Shown: positions 34,124-47,159, counted from the first letter of the stretch. The stretch is 64,000 nucleotides of DNA from Xanthoparmelia taractica (GCA_033085395.1 JANQBS010000149.1:35846-99845); one strand, 5' to 3'. Numbers and translations are program-made. Notes: a model not told the origin generated them from the letters alone.

Positions 34124-35740
34124 TATTGATCAACGAATGCGATTGGTGCTTAATGAGTGGGTGAATGGGAGTGACTGTTGGTCGTTTGGGATGATTTGCC
34201 CGTGTGCTATTGCTACAGTTGCTGCAAGAACGTGGAATGCGGAGTAGAAGAAGGAAAAGACAGAGATTGAAAGACAGAGACAGAAGAAATAGGAGAAACA
34301 GCAACCACCACTCTGGTGGCTGCGCTTTCAGCTCACCAGCTGGTTATGTCACTCAGGGCGTGAAGCGAAGGGAAAAAAAAGGCAAAGATGGATGCACGCC
34401 CGTGGCTTCATCTTAGTAAATCCCAACTTTTGATTGGCTCTGCTTTCTCGGATCTATGAATGCGGGTAGGACCGCCTTGGCGATGGAATAAATTCCCCGG
34501 ACACACAGCTCGGCCGAGGTAGTTCATCCGAAGTAGACATATCCTAAACTACCTAAGCATATGCAACTCATCCAAGGGTAGGGCGGATACGCTCCGCATA
34601 TGCAGGGACTTCATCCGTGGTAGAAATATAAATGCTCAGCATATGCCTACAATATACCAAGTGTGTCCATCGAGATAGATCAAATTTAGGCTTCGGGGGA
34701 TACCTGTCGATTAAGCCTATGCGTACAACGGGACATCAAGCCAAGGGTAATGCCATCAAATTGCGTGCGCGCTAGTTCACCTATTGGACAATGGCCCCAT
34801 TGCGGTGCATGTCCTGTTTACGAGACAGGCTTAGGCAACGAACGGCATGGCGATCCCTTTCACGACAACACGGAGACCTGCGCACGTGTTCCATTCTCAA
34901 AGCGTCATCTGCATCTCAGCCCATGCCTTGACAGTAGCGAATACTGCATACCTCCACGTCGATCGCGACAGCGAATCCCCACCCTTTCCCTTCTGTGGAA
35001 CCCTCGGGCGTCCGGCCTAATCTCAATTTAGACCACATTATTCTTCGCAAATAATATCCTTCCCATTCCAGTGTGCTTGTGCCCATCTTCTCCCTGTCTG
35101 TAAACTCATTAGACTTCTGGCGCCCCCCCCCCCCCATGGCCCTCAAACTCTACCTGTATCTGGCCCTGGCAACACCTCCTTATCGATGCCACCTTTCTAT
35201 TACGAAAATGGAAAGGGGGAGTCCCCTAGTGCTTCTCCGCTCTCTTCTTCACCGCCCTTAGGGGCGACTGCGACATTGCTATTCCTTCACCTACAAAGGA
35301 TAGGTGAGTCTTGGAGATTGCCTGGGGTTTGACGAGCAGGTACGCAACCCTTTTGGTATAGTGATGAGATGACACAGAATGCGGCTTGAGCTCACGTATG
35401 GGCCTGCGTAATAAATTCCCGGAACGCCGGCAGTTGAAAAGGCCCCAGCTATGACTCCAGCCCAACCTAATTCACAACTGTTCATAACTGAATGGTCTTG
35501 GGGTATGATTGAGATATGATAATAGGCCAAGAAACTTCTCGAAACGGAAGCCGCGTCATCGACTGCGGCTGGCCAGCCACCATTGAGAAACATAGAACCT
35601 CCGCTATGTGTAAGACCAAAGACCATTGATCTCACGGCATCACCGTGATGTTGAGCTATCATGCTTTCTGCCGATATGTTCCTGACATGTCGATTTGAGC
35701 AACGATATTAGCTGTAGTCCTTGTCAAGCAATGCTCCATC
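34124..35740. other. gene-poor stretch
   Basis: No supported gene. A minus-strand frame at 35291-35662 (start MIAQHHGDAVRS) could be a small or partial gene: a GTGAGC donor would splice it to a short final exon. It has no recognised family. Near 34500-34700, CATATGC and CATCCG words recur. Confidence 0.4.
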
Positions 35741-36304
35741 TTATTCTGATGCTTCGCCGGGTTGTGAGCTCTGTCTTTGTCTCCTCCCATGCTCTCCGCA
35801 AACTCTTGCGGTGATGACACATGCAACCGCCGTGCCTCCTGTTACCAGCGCGACGATGGTAAAACACCATCCAGCACCGACAGCGTTGATAAGCGGTTGC
35901 AACGCCGCAAGGCTTCCAGCGGCGAACGTACAGCGGGCTATATCCAAGGAAGCCTGGGCTGTAGAAGGACGCGAAGGATGAAGGTCGATGATTAAGGTGC
36001 CACAAGCGTTGAATATGATTATGATCGATCCCCCCATAAAGAATTGGAGGATGAGGGGAAGAGATGGGTGTAGCTGGTGTTGTAAAATCCAGCCGTAGGC
36101 AAGAAGGGGCAGTGTTGACAGAGGGATCAGGTATATCATGCATCGCAATCGGGCCTGAAATATTGGGAAGGCTAGCCTCTGGGCCTCAGAAGTGTCTCTG
36201 CTGGACGTGGGAAGATCTTGTCGGATGGCGATGTACAGTTGTAAACGTATGACGAGGTTTTGGAACATGTAAGATCGAGATACAGCTGCGAGGATGTTTT
36301 TCAT
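35741..36304 (-). pseudogene. 5'-truncated MFS transporter (C-terminal half only)
   Basis: 187 residues match the last five to six transmembrane segments of a DHA1-type major facilitator. They include IPLSTLPLLAYGWILQH, the family-like NACGTLIIDLHPSRPSTAQASLDIARC segment and a final GWCFTIVALVTGGTAVAC helix with a basic tail. A functional transporter needs 12 segments and about 500 residues. Only about 400 bases separate this frame from the next gene upstream, and no N-terminal half is found there. It is therefore a relic or fragment, although it has no internal stop. It lies next to the disrupted kinase gene. Confidence 0.7.
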
Positions 36305-36719
36305 GCTTAGTCATTATGGACATTGATGGTCGTCCCATACTACATTTTCGGACTCTTTACGTTTCAATCTATCTAGAGCTCTCGAATCAGGAGCAGGAGG
36401 CTCATCCAGTCCCTATGCAAGGATGCCTGAGACAAGTCCATAGGTTTAGGCTAATAATTTATTCACGTCATGGAGATGTTGTTCGGACAGCTGCAGGTAA
36501 ATGTCAGTCACGATTGTTGCTACCGGTCCAAAGTTTTAGTGCTAACGACGTTACATAATTCCAAAATAAATCTCAGACAAAAAGGAGCGTGGAAACCATG
36601 AAGACCTTTGCGATCTTGCTTTCCAAGCAGAACTTCTCAAAGTTATTCGGAATATCTAGGACTTGGCATCGTACTTATCACTGAGATAGCGCATGTCGTC
36701 CAATGTTCTGTAAAGAATG
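36305..36719. other. intergenic
   Basis: Nothing is recognised. The missing half of the MFS gene is not present here in any frame. Confidence 0.5.
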
Positions 36720-37781
36720 TCAGTCAGAAGAAACTTGGGTTCTCAGGAGCAGATCATACAACTGACGGCCGCTCTGGGAGGCGTCTGACCAGCCTTGACA
36801 GTGGGACAAGGTGTACTTCATGGCATACAAACGGTTGCGATCATCGAATTGCTCAACAGGTTCGCTCGGAGGCATATGGTTGAGATATTGACGGAAGTAA
36901 GGCTTTCCAAACCGATGATGACCGTTGCGCCACATGCCCAGCTCCAACTCATTATGTGCGTACATGGCGCAAGCGTCGAAGATGACAGGCATTCCAGTCT
37001 CAAGGTTGAGACCGGTATTTTCTTCCCACAAGTCCCCGTGTATCAGGCAAGGCTTCAAGCTGCGTCATCAGATTGAAGAGGTTCTAGGATCTGAGGGATT
37101 GTTCTTTGGATAAACTCCTTATAGGTAGCTTCGTACTCTGGTTGCGGGCCGTTGAGAGATATTTCTCGGTCTAACCACTCCGTCAACAACCTTGTAAAGT
37201 AGGTGCACCAATTACTTTCCCAAGTGGTGTTTTGTGGATTGGGCCCTTGAAAAGTAACCTGGTGGAAGCCGACTTGCCCTGTTGGGGATATGCTTAGTGT
37301 GTGGAGCTGGGCAAGGAGACGGCAGAAATCTGGAGGCTCTAAGACACGAGGGCCTAATTCGACATATTCCACGAGATGGAAAAAGGTCTTGGGGGAATCT
37401 TTTTGGAACCTCCCCCAGGTGATAGGCTTGGGTACGAATTCAGGCATGTAGAAGTAGATCTCTGTCATTGATCGATGCTCTCCTTCCATCATTCTCCTAC
37501 CCAATCCTTCTATCGCACACTTAAAGTGCTGTTAACAAGCATGCACAAGGCAGCTTGCAATAAAGCAAAGTCTGATACCTTGAGAAATATGATTTCCAGT
37601 CTCCATCTAGGAACTCGATTGTGATTCGAGACGCTCGGGTCCAGGCTGCAGTGCCGAAACTGGTGGATTCAATGACTTTCGAGCCCGGGAGAGAGACTGG
37701 GCAATTTAAGAATACTATCGACCTCCTAGCGAGCGTCTGCCCACCTTTGATCACGCTTTCGTCTAGACTGAACCTGTACAT
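36720..37781 (-). pseudogene. fructosamine/ketosamine-3-kinase family gene with frame breaks
   Basis: Similarity covers the whole family: VIESTSFGTAAWTRASRITIEF near the N terminus, then FVPKPITWG, GFHQVTFQGPNPQNTTW, the catalytic IHGDLWEEN, FDACAMYAHNELELGMW, and DDRNRLYAMKYTL at the end. The family phosphorylates sugar-amine adducts on proteins. A first intron (37697-37744) fits well. Two later joins do not. The GTATCA donor at 37578 can only be joined in frame by skipping the conserved KCAIEGLG segment. Between LEPLQSD and LKPCLIHGD (about 37060-37070) the frame shifts by one base with no room for a normal intron. An alternative 56-base intron would delete conserved sequence. I call it a likely pseudogene; a sequence error at each point is the alternative. 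Confidence 0.65.
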
Positions 37782-38888
37782 CTGGGATCACTTCTTTAAC
37801 AGACGTTTGTGGCTCACCCATGGCTGCTCCGGCAGTAAGTTGTCCTCAGCCTTGCGTGACATCCTTGGCCTGAATGTGAAATATGCAGTGTCTGCTATCT
37901 GCCCCACTTATTGTTGAACGCATGGCAATTTGTGATTTGCGAACTCATGTAAGGGTTGGGGTAGCCGGAGAAGAATGCTTCCACTCACGCGGTTAGTACA
38001 TCCCTAAGTTGCGAAAATCTTGCAATGGTCGTGAGAACACCACAACAAATAACTTTCACAAAATATACCAAATAAATGACCTCTAGAAATTCATCTCAGG
38101 TAGAATTTTTACAGCAAAACCTTCCGTTTGCTGTCGTTCTTGTCAAGTTGCGACCCTGTCGCGCCTTTCGCGCCGCTGAATCCTATCTTGAAAGCGGCTC
38201 CGTCTAGAACATCGAATGGGTTCAGGTAGTTGATGTGTCTAGTCGGATACATCCCTAGCGTCCCAAGCGTCAGCTGCATGGGCCTGTCCATGCTGCGTGG
38301 ACGTTTATTAGGCTTTGAGCGAACCATTCCACGAATTTGGTGATCAAGAAAGATAATGTGGGTGAGAAAAGTGTAAATGGAAAGCTATAGCCTGCTTTCA
38401 TAGCTACTTGAAAATGTTGAAGGCAACGAATGACGATAGTTAAGGAAGCGATCGTTTTTAGTCCGCCGGTCTGCAGATATATAGCGAAGCACTGCAAATA
38501 ACTGCAACTCTACACGCCTTGTGAACAGACATTTTTCGATAGACGCAGGAGATGACAGTCAAGGGACTGAAATTACTCTGACTGAGGTCATTAGGTAAGG
38601 TAGAACCGTACGCGCCTTATCTTTTAAGCAAAGGGAAAAAGATATCTCTGCCTAACAGGGCCGGAAGGCTGTTGGTGTTTACGAAGTAGCGCTACCTCAA
38701 ACTTTCGGAGATAATGGAGAGTTTATTTTGGAGGTGCTGCTGTCACTAAAAGCGGCGGCCTGCGTGAGCTTCCGACGAAAGTGGGGGGTTTATTCCAACA
38801 ACAACAACCCTAACATCTTGCGCTTATCAAGGTACTTGACTCACTGATTGTCAATGTCGTCCTCGCTTCCACAGCGAAGCTTACAGAT
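37782..38888. other. intergenic
   Basis: No supported gene. A minus-strand 72-residue frame (38109-38327) and an adjacent one (38270-38497) may be exon remnants but match nothing I know. Confidence 0.4.
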
Positions 38889-41224
38889 ATGGCACGCTTC
38901 CATATCGCCGCCGCCTTGGGCGCTGCGACACTGGCAATACTCGTCATTCTCCATTTGATTTCACATTTCGGTTTGCCCGCGCTTGATTTTATGCATCTTA
39001 CAAACGATGCTTCCACCATAGGGTCTCCAACTAACCAGTATCCTATCAACCCGCCGTACAATGAGGGGGCAGAGGTCGCTAATGACGAGACTCTATACCT
39101 GTTAGGCGTGGGAAAGGCAGACATCACAGGGTATAGCTCTCGAGTCTAGAATTCGTGAATGCGGAAACAAGCTTACTTGTGAGCAGGCCTGTCGTGGAGA
39201 TCAACATGATGGGATATGCAGATCCCGCGCAAGTTGGATCAGGTCTTCGGCAACGCCTCTACTCTCGCGCCTTCATTGTTGGTGATATGGTCAACCCAGA
39301 GGACCGCTTCGTCTACTTGGTACTAGACACCCAATCGGGTGATACAGCCATCAGATACGGTATACTTCAGGGGTTGTCGGAATTGGGACAAGAATACGCT
39401 ATCTATGGACAAAAGAATGTAGCTGTTACAGGCACACATTCTCACTCAGGACCTGGAGCATGGCTCAACTATCTATTGCCCCAAATCACGAGCAAGGGGT
39501 TTCACATGCAAAGCTATCAGGCTATTGTGGATGGTGCAATACTCTCAATAAAGAGGGCGCATGAATCTCTTGGGCCGGGGCATCTAAGCGTTGGCTCAGC
39601 GGATATCCATGATGCAAATATCAACAGAAGCCCGTTCGCTTACCTTGCAAATCCTGAAGAAGAGAGGAATAGTTATGAGCACAGCGTGGACAAGACTATG
39701 ACCATGCTTAAGTTTCAGAGTGCTGGGGATGGCAAGAATCTGGGTGTCCTGACATGGTTTCCTGTACACGGCACGTCAATGCTCGGGAACAATACATTGA
39801 TCACTGGTGACAACAAAGGCGTTGCTGCAATCCTTTTTGAACAAGCTGTCCGGGATTCAGAAGACGCTGACGAAGGCTTTGTCGCTGGCTTCTCTCAAGC
39901 GAACGTTGGAGATACCTCTCCTAACGTACTGGGAGCTTACTGCGAAGACGGGTCTGGAGAAATGTGTAATTTCGAAGATAGCACATGTGGTGGAAAGACT
40001 GGGCCCTGCCATGGCCGAGGACCCAAGTTCAGGCAAAAGGATGAAGGCGCTTCCAGCTGCTATGAGATTGGAAAGAGGCAGTTCGAGGGTGCAAAATCTC
40101 TCTACGATGAGATGGCTGAGAGCGGCAAGCCCGTGCGAGGACCCGGCGTCAAGTCATTGCATGCCTTCCATGACTTTTCCAACCTTTCGTTCGAGCACCC
40201 AAATGGATCAACCGTCTCCACATGTCCAGCTGCACTAGGGTATTCCTTCGCAGCAGGGACGACAGACGGACCGGGCGCTTTTGACTTCAAGCAAAACAAC
40301 ACCGGCTCACCAAATGCCAACCCAGTATGGTCTGTTGTGCGTGGGTTCCTTCGTGAGCCGAGTGAAGAGCAAAAAGCGTGCCACCACTCGAAACCAATTC
40401 TCCTCGACGTAGGCGAAATTGAGAACCCCTACCTCTGGACTCCTAACATTGTCGATGTCCAACTGCTCCGAGTCGGCCAATTCATTATCATAGTAAGCCC
40501 GGGCGAAGCAACGACTATGGCAGGCCGCCGCTGGAAAGAGGCTGTCCACTCGTCCGCCGTTAGATCTGCCTTGACGGCCGGAGAAGATCCCATTGTCGTC
40601 CTCGGCGGTCCCGCTAACAGCTATACCCACTACATAGCTACCGAGGAAGAGTACGGCATCCAGCGTTACGAAGGAGCCTCCACACTCTACGGGCCCCACA
40701 CTCTGAATGCGCATATCAACCTCACAACGTCCTATCTACCCTACCTCGACTCCTCATCCACCAGCAGCCCCCCTCGCGGTCCTGACCCACCAATTCACAT
40801 CAACGAATCCCTCAGCTTCATCACTGGCGTCGCCTTCGACCGCGCCCCCTTTTTCAAATCCTTCGGCGACGTGCTCTCGGACGTCGAATCCTTCTATCCA
40901 CCCGGATCCACAGCGAGCGTCACATTCGTAGGCGCGAACCCACGCAATGATCTCCGCCTTGAAGACACTTATGCTGCCGTTGAGAAGATTGACGGCAGTG
41001 GGAGATGGGTGCAGGTTAGGAACGACGACGATTGGAGCCTCATTTTCCGCTGGCGGAGAACGAACAGCGTACTAGCTACGAGCGAGGTAGAAATCACGTG
41101 GGAGATTGAGGACGATGCCGAGAGGGGTCAGTATCGGATCAGGTATGTTGGGGCTCACAAGACGCCGATTGGTGGGACGATTAAGCAGTTTGAGGGCGTC
41201 AGTAGTACGTTTGGCGTTACGTGA
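38889..41224 (+). CDS. neutral ceramidase
   Basis: Two exons, 38889-39130 and 39187-41224, encode 759 residues. The 56-base intron joins GKADITG to PVVEINMMGYADP, the conserved start of the catalytic domain. The enzyme hydrolyses ceramide to sphingosine and fatty acid. Visible family features are the zinc-site region GTHSHSGPG, the nucleophile segment NINRSPFAY...NPEEER (Ser of RSP), WFPVHGTSM, GFSQANVGDTSPNV, the Cys-rich insertion CNFEDSTCGGKTGPC, and the C-terminal immunoglobulin-like domain starting near ...ASVTFVGANPRNDLRLEDTYAAVE. The N terminus is a signal anchor (AALGAATLAILVILHLI). A lumenal or extracellular location is expected. Confidence 0.93.
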
Positions 41225-42007
41225 AGGATGATGTGCTAGTATGGCGTTTGATGGCAAGAAGGAAGCGGAGAGGCGGTTTGGGATCTGGTTTTACAAGCGA
41301 GCATATGAATGGCGTTGGAGCTCTACGCATCTGTAGCGAATTTTCGGCTATGTAACGCTGTCATATATTTTAAGAATACATTTTTGTATACTGCATCCTT
41401 TGAGAGCTCTGATCTAGCACGATAGGTCATCAAGTGAAAGTACTATTGATTAACACTACCTGGCCACGCTGGCGTCCTTATCGAAAGTACAATGAAATTA
41501 AAGAACACTAAAAGGCTTAAAGCCGTCTGAGGTACGAACGAACGCAAGTACCAAAGACGACAGCCCACTCATGATATTGTACGTGTTGTACAGAAGCAGC
41601 TTCTGTACAGGGGCTTCTGTACAAGGCAGCCTTCTTCATCTCTCCCTCTCTCTCCCTCCCCCCCCCCCCCACCCTCTCTCTCTTCTCATATCATATCCAG
41701 GTCTCAATCACCCACACAAAAAAAGTAAGAACCATCTTCCACAATCATTGAAAAAAATTCCTTCCATCCATCGAAAAATGAGAGCTCTCATCGTGTCGGT
41801 GTCGTATACCCAACCAACCACAATGCCCCATTCAGAGCCACTGATATCGCATCGTATCGTTTCGTATCATACCCTTCCACCACAACTCATCTCACCAATC
41901 CATTACACACATCCCCCCTCCCCAATAATAACAGTATCATCATCACCAAACAGAGAAACACCTCCTCTCCAACCCCTCACATTCGTACGTAAAATCTCAG
42001 TCAGTAT
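41225..42007. other. intergenic between convergent genes, simple repeats
   Basis: 3' flanks of ceramidase (plus) and of the next gene (minus). Contains CTTCTGTACA repeats (41590-41625), a TCTCCC/C-run tract near 41645-41680 and pyrimidine-rich sequence. The open frame 41571-42089 is compositionally biased. Confidence 0.5.
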
Positions 42008-44808
42008 TCAAAAGAAAGACCGGCCCCCCCCATCTACCCCACCCGCAGTCCTCGCCGACCGTCTCGGCTTCTTCTTCCTCGGCTCTTGATGCTGCGCATC
42101 TACACTTTGTATTCCCTCATCCCCATCCCCATCACGAGACCTGACTCGCGGCACCTTGACAGCCTGCGCCACTTTTTTTCCGCCCTGCGCCTGGGCTCCA
42201 AGCTTGACGCCCGAACGCAGTGTCAAGGGTGATTCATGCGCCCCTTTCGCCATAGCTCCCTTGAACAAACCCTCAACGCCATCCCCACCGGCGAGCTCAT
42301 CTTCATAATCATCTAGACTCCCAGATCCAAGCTCGGGGCCTCCACCGCTCCCGCGCTCCGCACTCAGCTTAAGGCTATTAATAACATTCATCGTCCCCCT
42401 CTCCTTCACCTTCCCCTTTTGAAAAAGCAAACCCTGGCTACCCAACGCACTACCTTGATGCGAATCAACACCTCCAGCCGCCGCCGGAATAGTAGGGGGA
42501 GCGAGGACGACGATCTCGGAGCTCGGCGTTGCACGCTCGGGACTACGGCTCCCCAGCTTTGGACTCCTGAAGACGTTCATGACGCTTTTTCCTTTCGATT
42601 TGTGCGTCTTTGGAGTAGGGGTGGGTGTTCCGGGGCTATCGAAGTCAGGATGGGTAGGTGTATTGAGCTGGAAGGGCGTGATGGGGCGGAAGGAGGCGGG
42701 GTCCTTGCCATTTGCTGGTGTGGTTGGGATCGGAGCCGTCGTGCTAAGAGACGGCGTGGCTTGGAGTGCTTTCGGTGGGCTAAGGGTGAATACCGCATCG
42801 CTCTTCTTCGGGTCCAGATCCACACTTTTGCTTATTCCTGCATGACCCTTTAGCTGGCTGTGGCGCTGCTGCGTTGAAATCAGTGATAATTCATCTGAAT
42901 CACTACCATCGAGGCTCATCGTGCTGCTATTTTGACGAGCGAGTTCCGGATGCGATTTCGTCTCTTGTATGTAGCGACCTAGCGCACTCTGGCCCTTTTG
43001 AGTGTTCATCGATGGAGAATTGGGGGCCCGAACTTCGAGACTGCCATCAGAGGCATCGTCGACATCCACATCGCTGTTGTACTCGGGCGTGAGATGGAGG
43101 TTGATCGTTGCAGGTGTTGCAGGAGTGTCCAATTGGACCTGTTGGATCTGATAGATGCGTTGATTGAGTGGCGTGGTGAATGAGGTATCTGGAATGCTAC
43201 GGCGTGCATGGGCAGTCGCGTCGTGATCAATCTGTAGACCTTCGGGAACCACGTGGGGCGTAGGTACAGAGAGTCCATTGTCGCCTCCGTCTTCGATTGG
43301 GTCACGCGAGTATTGAGGTCGTTCCTCGTTCGCGGAGTAAGATGTACCAACAGAGGCCTCGTTGTTTTCTACCACGCTGATGGTGATCGAATTCCCGTCG
43401 TTGTCATGGAGCAGTGAAGGTTGCTCCTGGCCGAAGGAGTGGGGTGCAGCTTCGCAGGGCTCGCTGTTGACTTTCTCCTGCACCGGCTCGTTTGGTAACG
43501 TGACCTCAGCTGGCAATAGATTCTCGTGAGCAGTTTCGCTGTTCGGACCTTCCACCATCTGATTCGCGTCATCAGAGCGGAGCCCATCAAGGTCATAAGG
43601 ACCTTGACGTCTCCCGAGCCACTCGCACTGCTTCTGATCTCCTATGGATCCAAGCCAACGACCGTTCGACTTCGGCACTCGCAGAGGCGCGACATCTGCG
43701 CTGAATGTTGGCCAGTCATTAGGGGCCTTTCCCGTAGATTCTTTAGCAGTGTTAGGACGTGAGTAAGCTAGAGAGTACTCAGCATAGCTTTCGTCCATGG
43801 AAATGCCCGAGTCTTGGTGGATCCCTCCCGGTGTGACTCCGTCTTCCATAGGAGATTTATCGGGCAGTGAGACTATTGTAATGGTGAGGGGATTCGGCTC
43901 GGAGAAACCTTCGTCGGAGTCATCGTCGATGGGACGCAGAACGATACCATCAGGGCCATAGAATTCGTCGATTTGACGGTCAAGTTCAGTACCATCGAGA
44001 CCGTGACTTTCATCATCCTCATCCAGCTTCTTCGTCCACCTATCATCTTTCCTGGCTTGCTCGACGTCTGCCCGGGCTGCACTCCGCGCCTTTTTCACAA
44101 TCATCAGTTTCCCTCCCGTGGCCCAGCTGTATTCTTCCTTCGCGAAGCCTTGGTTGGGCCTACCGACTGATTCTTGAGCGAGCTTGAAAGCGCCCTTGAC
44201 CGAGCATCTAAAAGGGTCGTATTTCCAAGCATGCGCGAGAGCATGCTTTACGTGCTCCCTCAAACTTCTCAAGTAGGCAGATTCAGGGGGTTCAGCACTA
44301 TATGAGGGAAGGGCATTAACGTTGCCAGGGTAAGAGTACGGCTTTTGAATGTGCTGGGACGCGAGCAGAGCTTCGAGTTCAGACCCCGGTTTCTCCACAA
44401 AGTCTGGCACAGACATGAAAGGCTGTACATCGTCAAGATTCGGGACTGCAGTGGGTCGTGCCTCGTACTGTTTCTTGTTCTTTGGGGGTTTCGATGGTAC
44501 TTCATAGGGATTCACTGTCTTTATCAGCTTATTTCGCTCGTTTGTGAGGTTAGTCATCCCTGGTGTACCAACAGCAGGTTTGAGAACATCACCGTCAGTG
44601 ACAAACTCAAAGCTTGAGTCTGGACACTCATAAGGGAATTGCAGAAGAGAAAGGGCCCCAGCTATCTGGTTCAGTCGCGGCCCAAGGGAATAAGATTGGA
44701 GAAAATGAAAGATTTTGAAGGTAACTTACCGGCTCGGGATTTCAAAGCAATTTCAATATCATGGTTGCTCATGTCGATCGAGCGGAGCGACATAACAAGA
44801 GGTAGCAT
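42008..44808 (-). CDS. large disordered fungal protein of unknown function
   Basis: Two exons, 44730-44808 and 42008-44661, give 910 residues (start MLPLVMSLRSIDMSNHD). The 68-base intron (GTAAGT...ATAG) joins SRA to AGALSLLQFPYECPD. A short conserved-looking helical segment lies near residues 110-170 (LREHVKHALAHAWKYDPFRCSVKGAF; FAKEEYSWATGGKLMIVKKAR). The remainder is acidic, Ser/Pro-rich and disordered, with basic patches near the C terminus (HQEPRKKKPRRSARTAGG), suggesting a nuclear protein. The family is not recognised and no catalytic motif is visible. The C-terminal reading frame is clean to its stop. Start choice among several in-frame ATGs is uncertain. Confidence 0.65.
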
Positions 44809-46175
44809 TGTGGAAGGTATAGACCCGGACGAGGTTGCAGATGAAAGAAGCGTGCGAAGGTAGGTTGCATGGAGCAAGAAGAAAATGTGTCTTATAAGGC
44901 GCGGTGAGGTCAAACACCGTGCTTGATAGTGAGGTGTTGAGGAAAATCGACACTTTAGCCTGAGTTTGGGGCAACCGGCATTCACTCCTTGCAATCAAAA
45001 TTCGAGCCTGAGACTTCCACTAAAAGTTCTGCATCTTTATTCGGAGGCTACATCTTTCATGAGCAAAGACTAGACCCGGTTCTCGAAACGTAGTAATGTT
45101 CAATAGTTCTACAAGCGGAAGCACCCATGCATACAGTGCAAGCAATCCTTTTATTCTTCATCGGCTGCTGTTAATCCACAATATTTGGCACCGCAGACGT
45201 GGTCATGGTCGTTCTTCAGATTTGTGAGGCCAATGAGCAGAAGGTTGCAGTTGCTTTCGCGGAATCATTATCATTCTTCGCTAACAAAACGCCTTTCAAT
45301 GCATGGTATCGTGGAGAAAGATATAGCTGCTCGCTGATAATGGCTGGCATAAGCAGAATCCAGAGCCAATTTGGCAAAGCACATGGATCGAGTCTTCAGA
45401 AGGGTATGGCATTGTTGACAGCTCCCCCAGAGTCCACTGGAGCAGCAAGCATCCTTGTTAAATGTCATCAGCCAAACCCTTCCGCGCGTCGTGGCCCCAG
45501 CGTACCTCTTCCCCGTATCAGACAGGCAGCACCCGCACAGCAAAGATGCCGGCCAGCATATTACCTGACATCTCTTCAGTCAAGGTGACGGAAGTATTTT
45601 AGAGGTTCAGGCGTACGGCAGCGATGACAGTGGTCGCAAAGCCTAAGCCATGTCAGTCAGAAACTTCTCTATTTACATGTCTGGTCCACTCACCCAATGT
45701 GGGCCCCACAATCTTGCAATGGCAGGGATTCTGATCTGTTCCGCATTGGAAGCACACGAATGGAATTGGAAAGCAGTCCATTGATACTAGCTGATAGGGA
45801 AGTCGTAGGCCCTAGAGGGAGTATAGGTGGGTGTAGGCTGAGGGTAGAAGCCTTTCCCTCACATCTCTGGGCAGGAATCATGGAAGTCAGTTAAGCTTTC
45901 AAGGTCACGGAAGAAAGTGACGTGAATGCCGATAGCCGCTCACTAGTTTCTTGGCGCATCGGAAGAAGACAACCTCCTCGACCGTGCGACTACCCATTCT
46001 GTTTCAAGGGTTTCAAGCCCGCCGAATTGCGCAATTTGGATCAATCAGCCCAACTTCAGTCAGTCTAATCAAACAATGACTTGCATGGAAAGAAGACAAA
46101 CCGCCCTCAGATTTATCTAAAAGACACCGCATGCCCGAGTTCGTGAAGTAGTATCACGGCAATTAAGAAACTTGC
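44809..46175. other. intergenic
   Basis: No supported gene. The frame at 45199-45588 (+) has no features and no codon or splice support. Confidence 0.4.
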
Positions 46176-47159
46176 TCAAAGCAGTTGCGTCTCCGAAAAG
46201 ATCTTTTCTCCACTGCCATGCTCGCGCAGTATCTCGAAAAGTTCCCACTCAGGCTCCACGATGATATTCTTAGCCTTGGTCCGGGTAGCGCTCTTTAGCT
46301 TCACCCCTACCTTGAAGCTAAGGAAAATGCTCTGCTGCCTTTCTCCATGTTCTCGCAGCCAATGGGATATCTGCTGCTCCTGTGTTGCGTTGAGCGGTCG
46401 TCCCTCGGCAGAGAACCGCTCCAGGCTGTAGCCAAATTGTTCGGATCCATCTTGCAGTGTCTGTCTTCCCCACACAAGGTGACACCAGAAAGCTAGCATT
46501 TCGTCTTCGGTGATGAATTTCGACGCCGAATGGATAGCTGATTGCGGGTGAGGCCCAGCATCTTGCGCCGAATCCTGCCAATTCTGTTTCTGGAGGATTG
46601 GGTCTATCTGGGGCAAAGGACCTTCGGTAGATTACCAGTGCTGGGTAACAAAGGTAGGTTGAAAGCGTTCGGAGGTATCATGGTGATGATTTCGTACGCC
46701 CCACTTGGCCGATGATAGGAGAATAAACCAGATGGATAGAGTGATGTGGAGCCCCATGGCAGCAAGAGCTATACGACGAGCCCGATCTGAATCCTCTTCC
46801 CGTATACGCGTGGGCGACGAATCATCATCTTGACGAGCACGGTGAGTATCATAGATCGAACGAAAGACGAATATGGCGAAGAATGCAAAAATTTGAATAT
46901 GTAAGATTTTGCAGGCGGTATCGTAGGCAGCGTAAAAGCGTTCTTTGTTTATACCACGGAGTCCGTCAATCAACCAGTATCCCTCAGCTGAATTGAACGT
47001 GTTCGTCGTAAAGACGTAGAGCCCAAGAATCAAGACTATATGCCAGAGAGTATCCGAGGCTAGGAGGTAAAGTGCAGTCTCAGTGAATGTTCTTCGGGCC
47101 ATAACTCTTCTGACCACCTCAAGGTCAGAGGTACGGCGAAATGGGAGTCGGTCCTGCAT
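46176..47159 (-). CDS. small four-helix membrane protein, unknown function
   Basis: Two exons are inferred, 46698-47159 and 46176-46607, for 297 residues. The 90-base intron (GTACGA...CAG) joins LLSSAKWG in phase to IDPILQKQNWQDS. The first 154 residues carry about four hydrophobic segments (TLWHIVLILGLYVF, KILHIQIFAFFAIFVF, LAAMGLHITLSIWFILL and a weaker one). The second exon is soluble: DEMLAFWCHLVWG, HWLREHGERQQSIFLSF and EWELFEILREHG. No family is recognised. The soluble tail could be a cytosolic domain. If the intron is not real, the protein stops after ...FVTQHW (175 residues) and the downstream frame is a separate exon of unknown origin. Confidence 0.55.

Noticed and set aside
37781..37830. 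Alternative start MGEPQTSVKEVIPD for the fructosamine-kinase gene
   Set aside because: Resembles family N termini but is in another frame, and the only possible joining intron would be about 17 bases.
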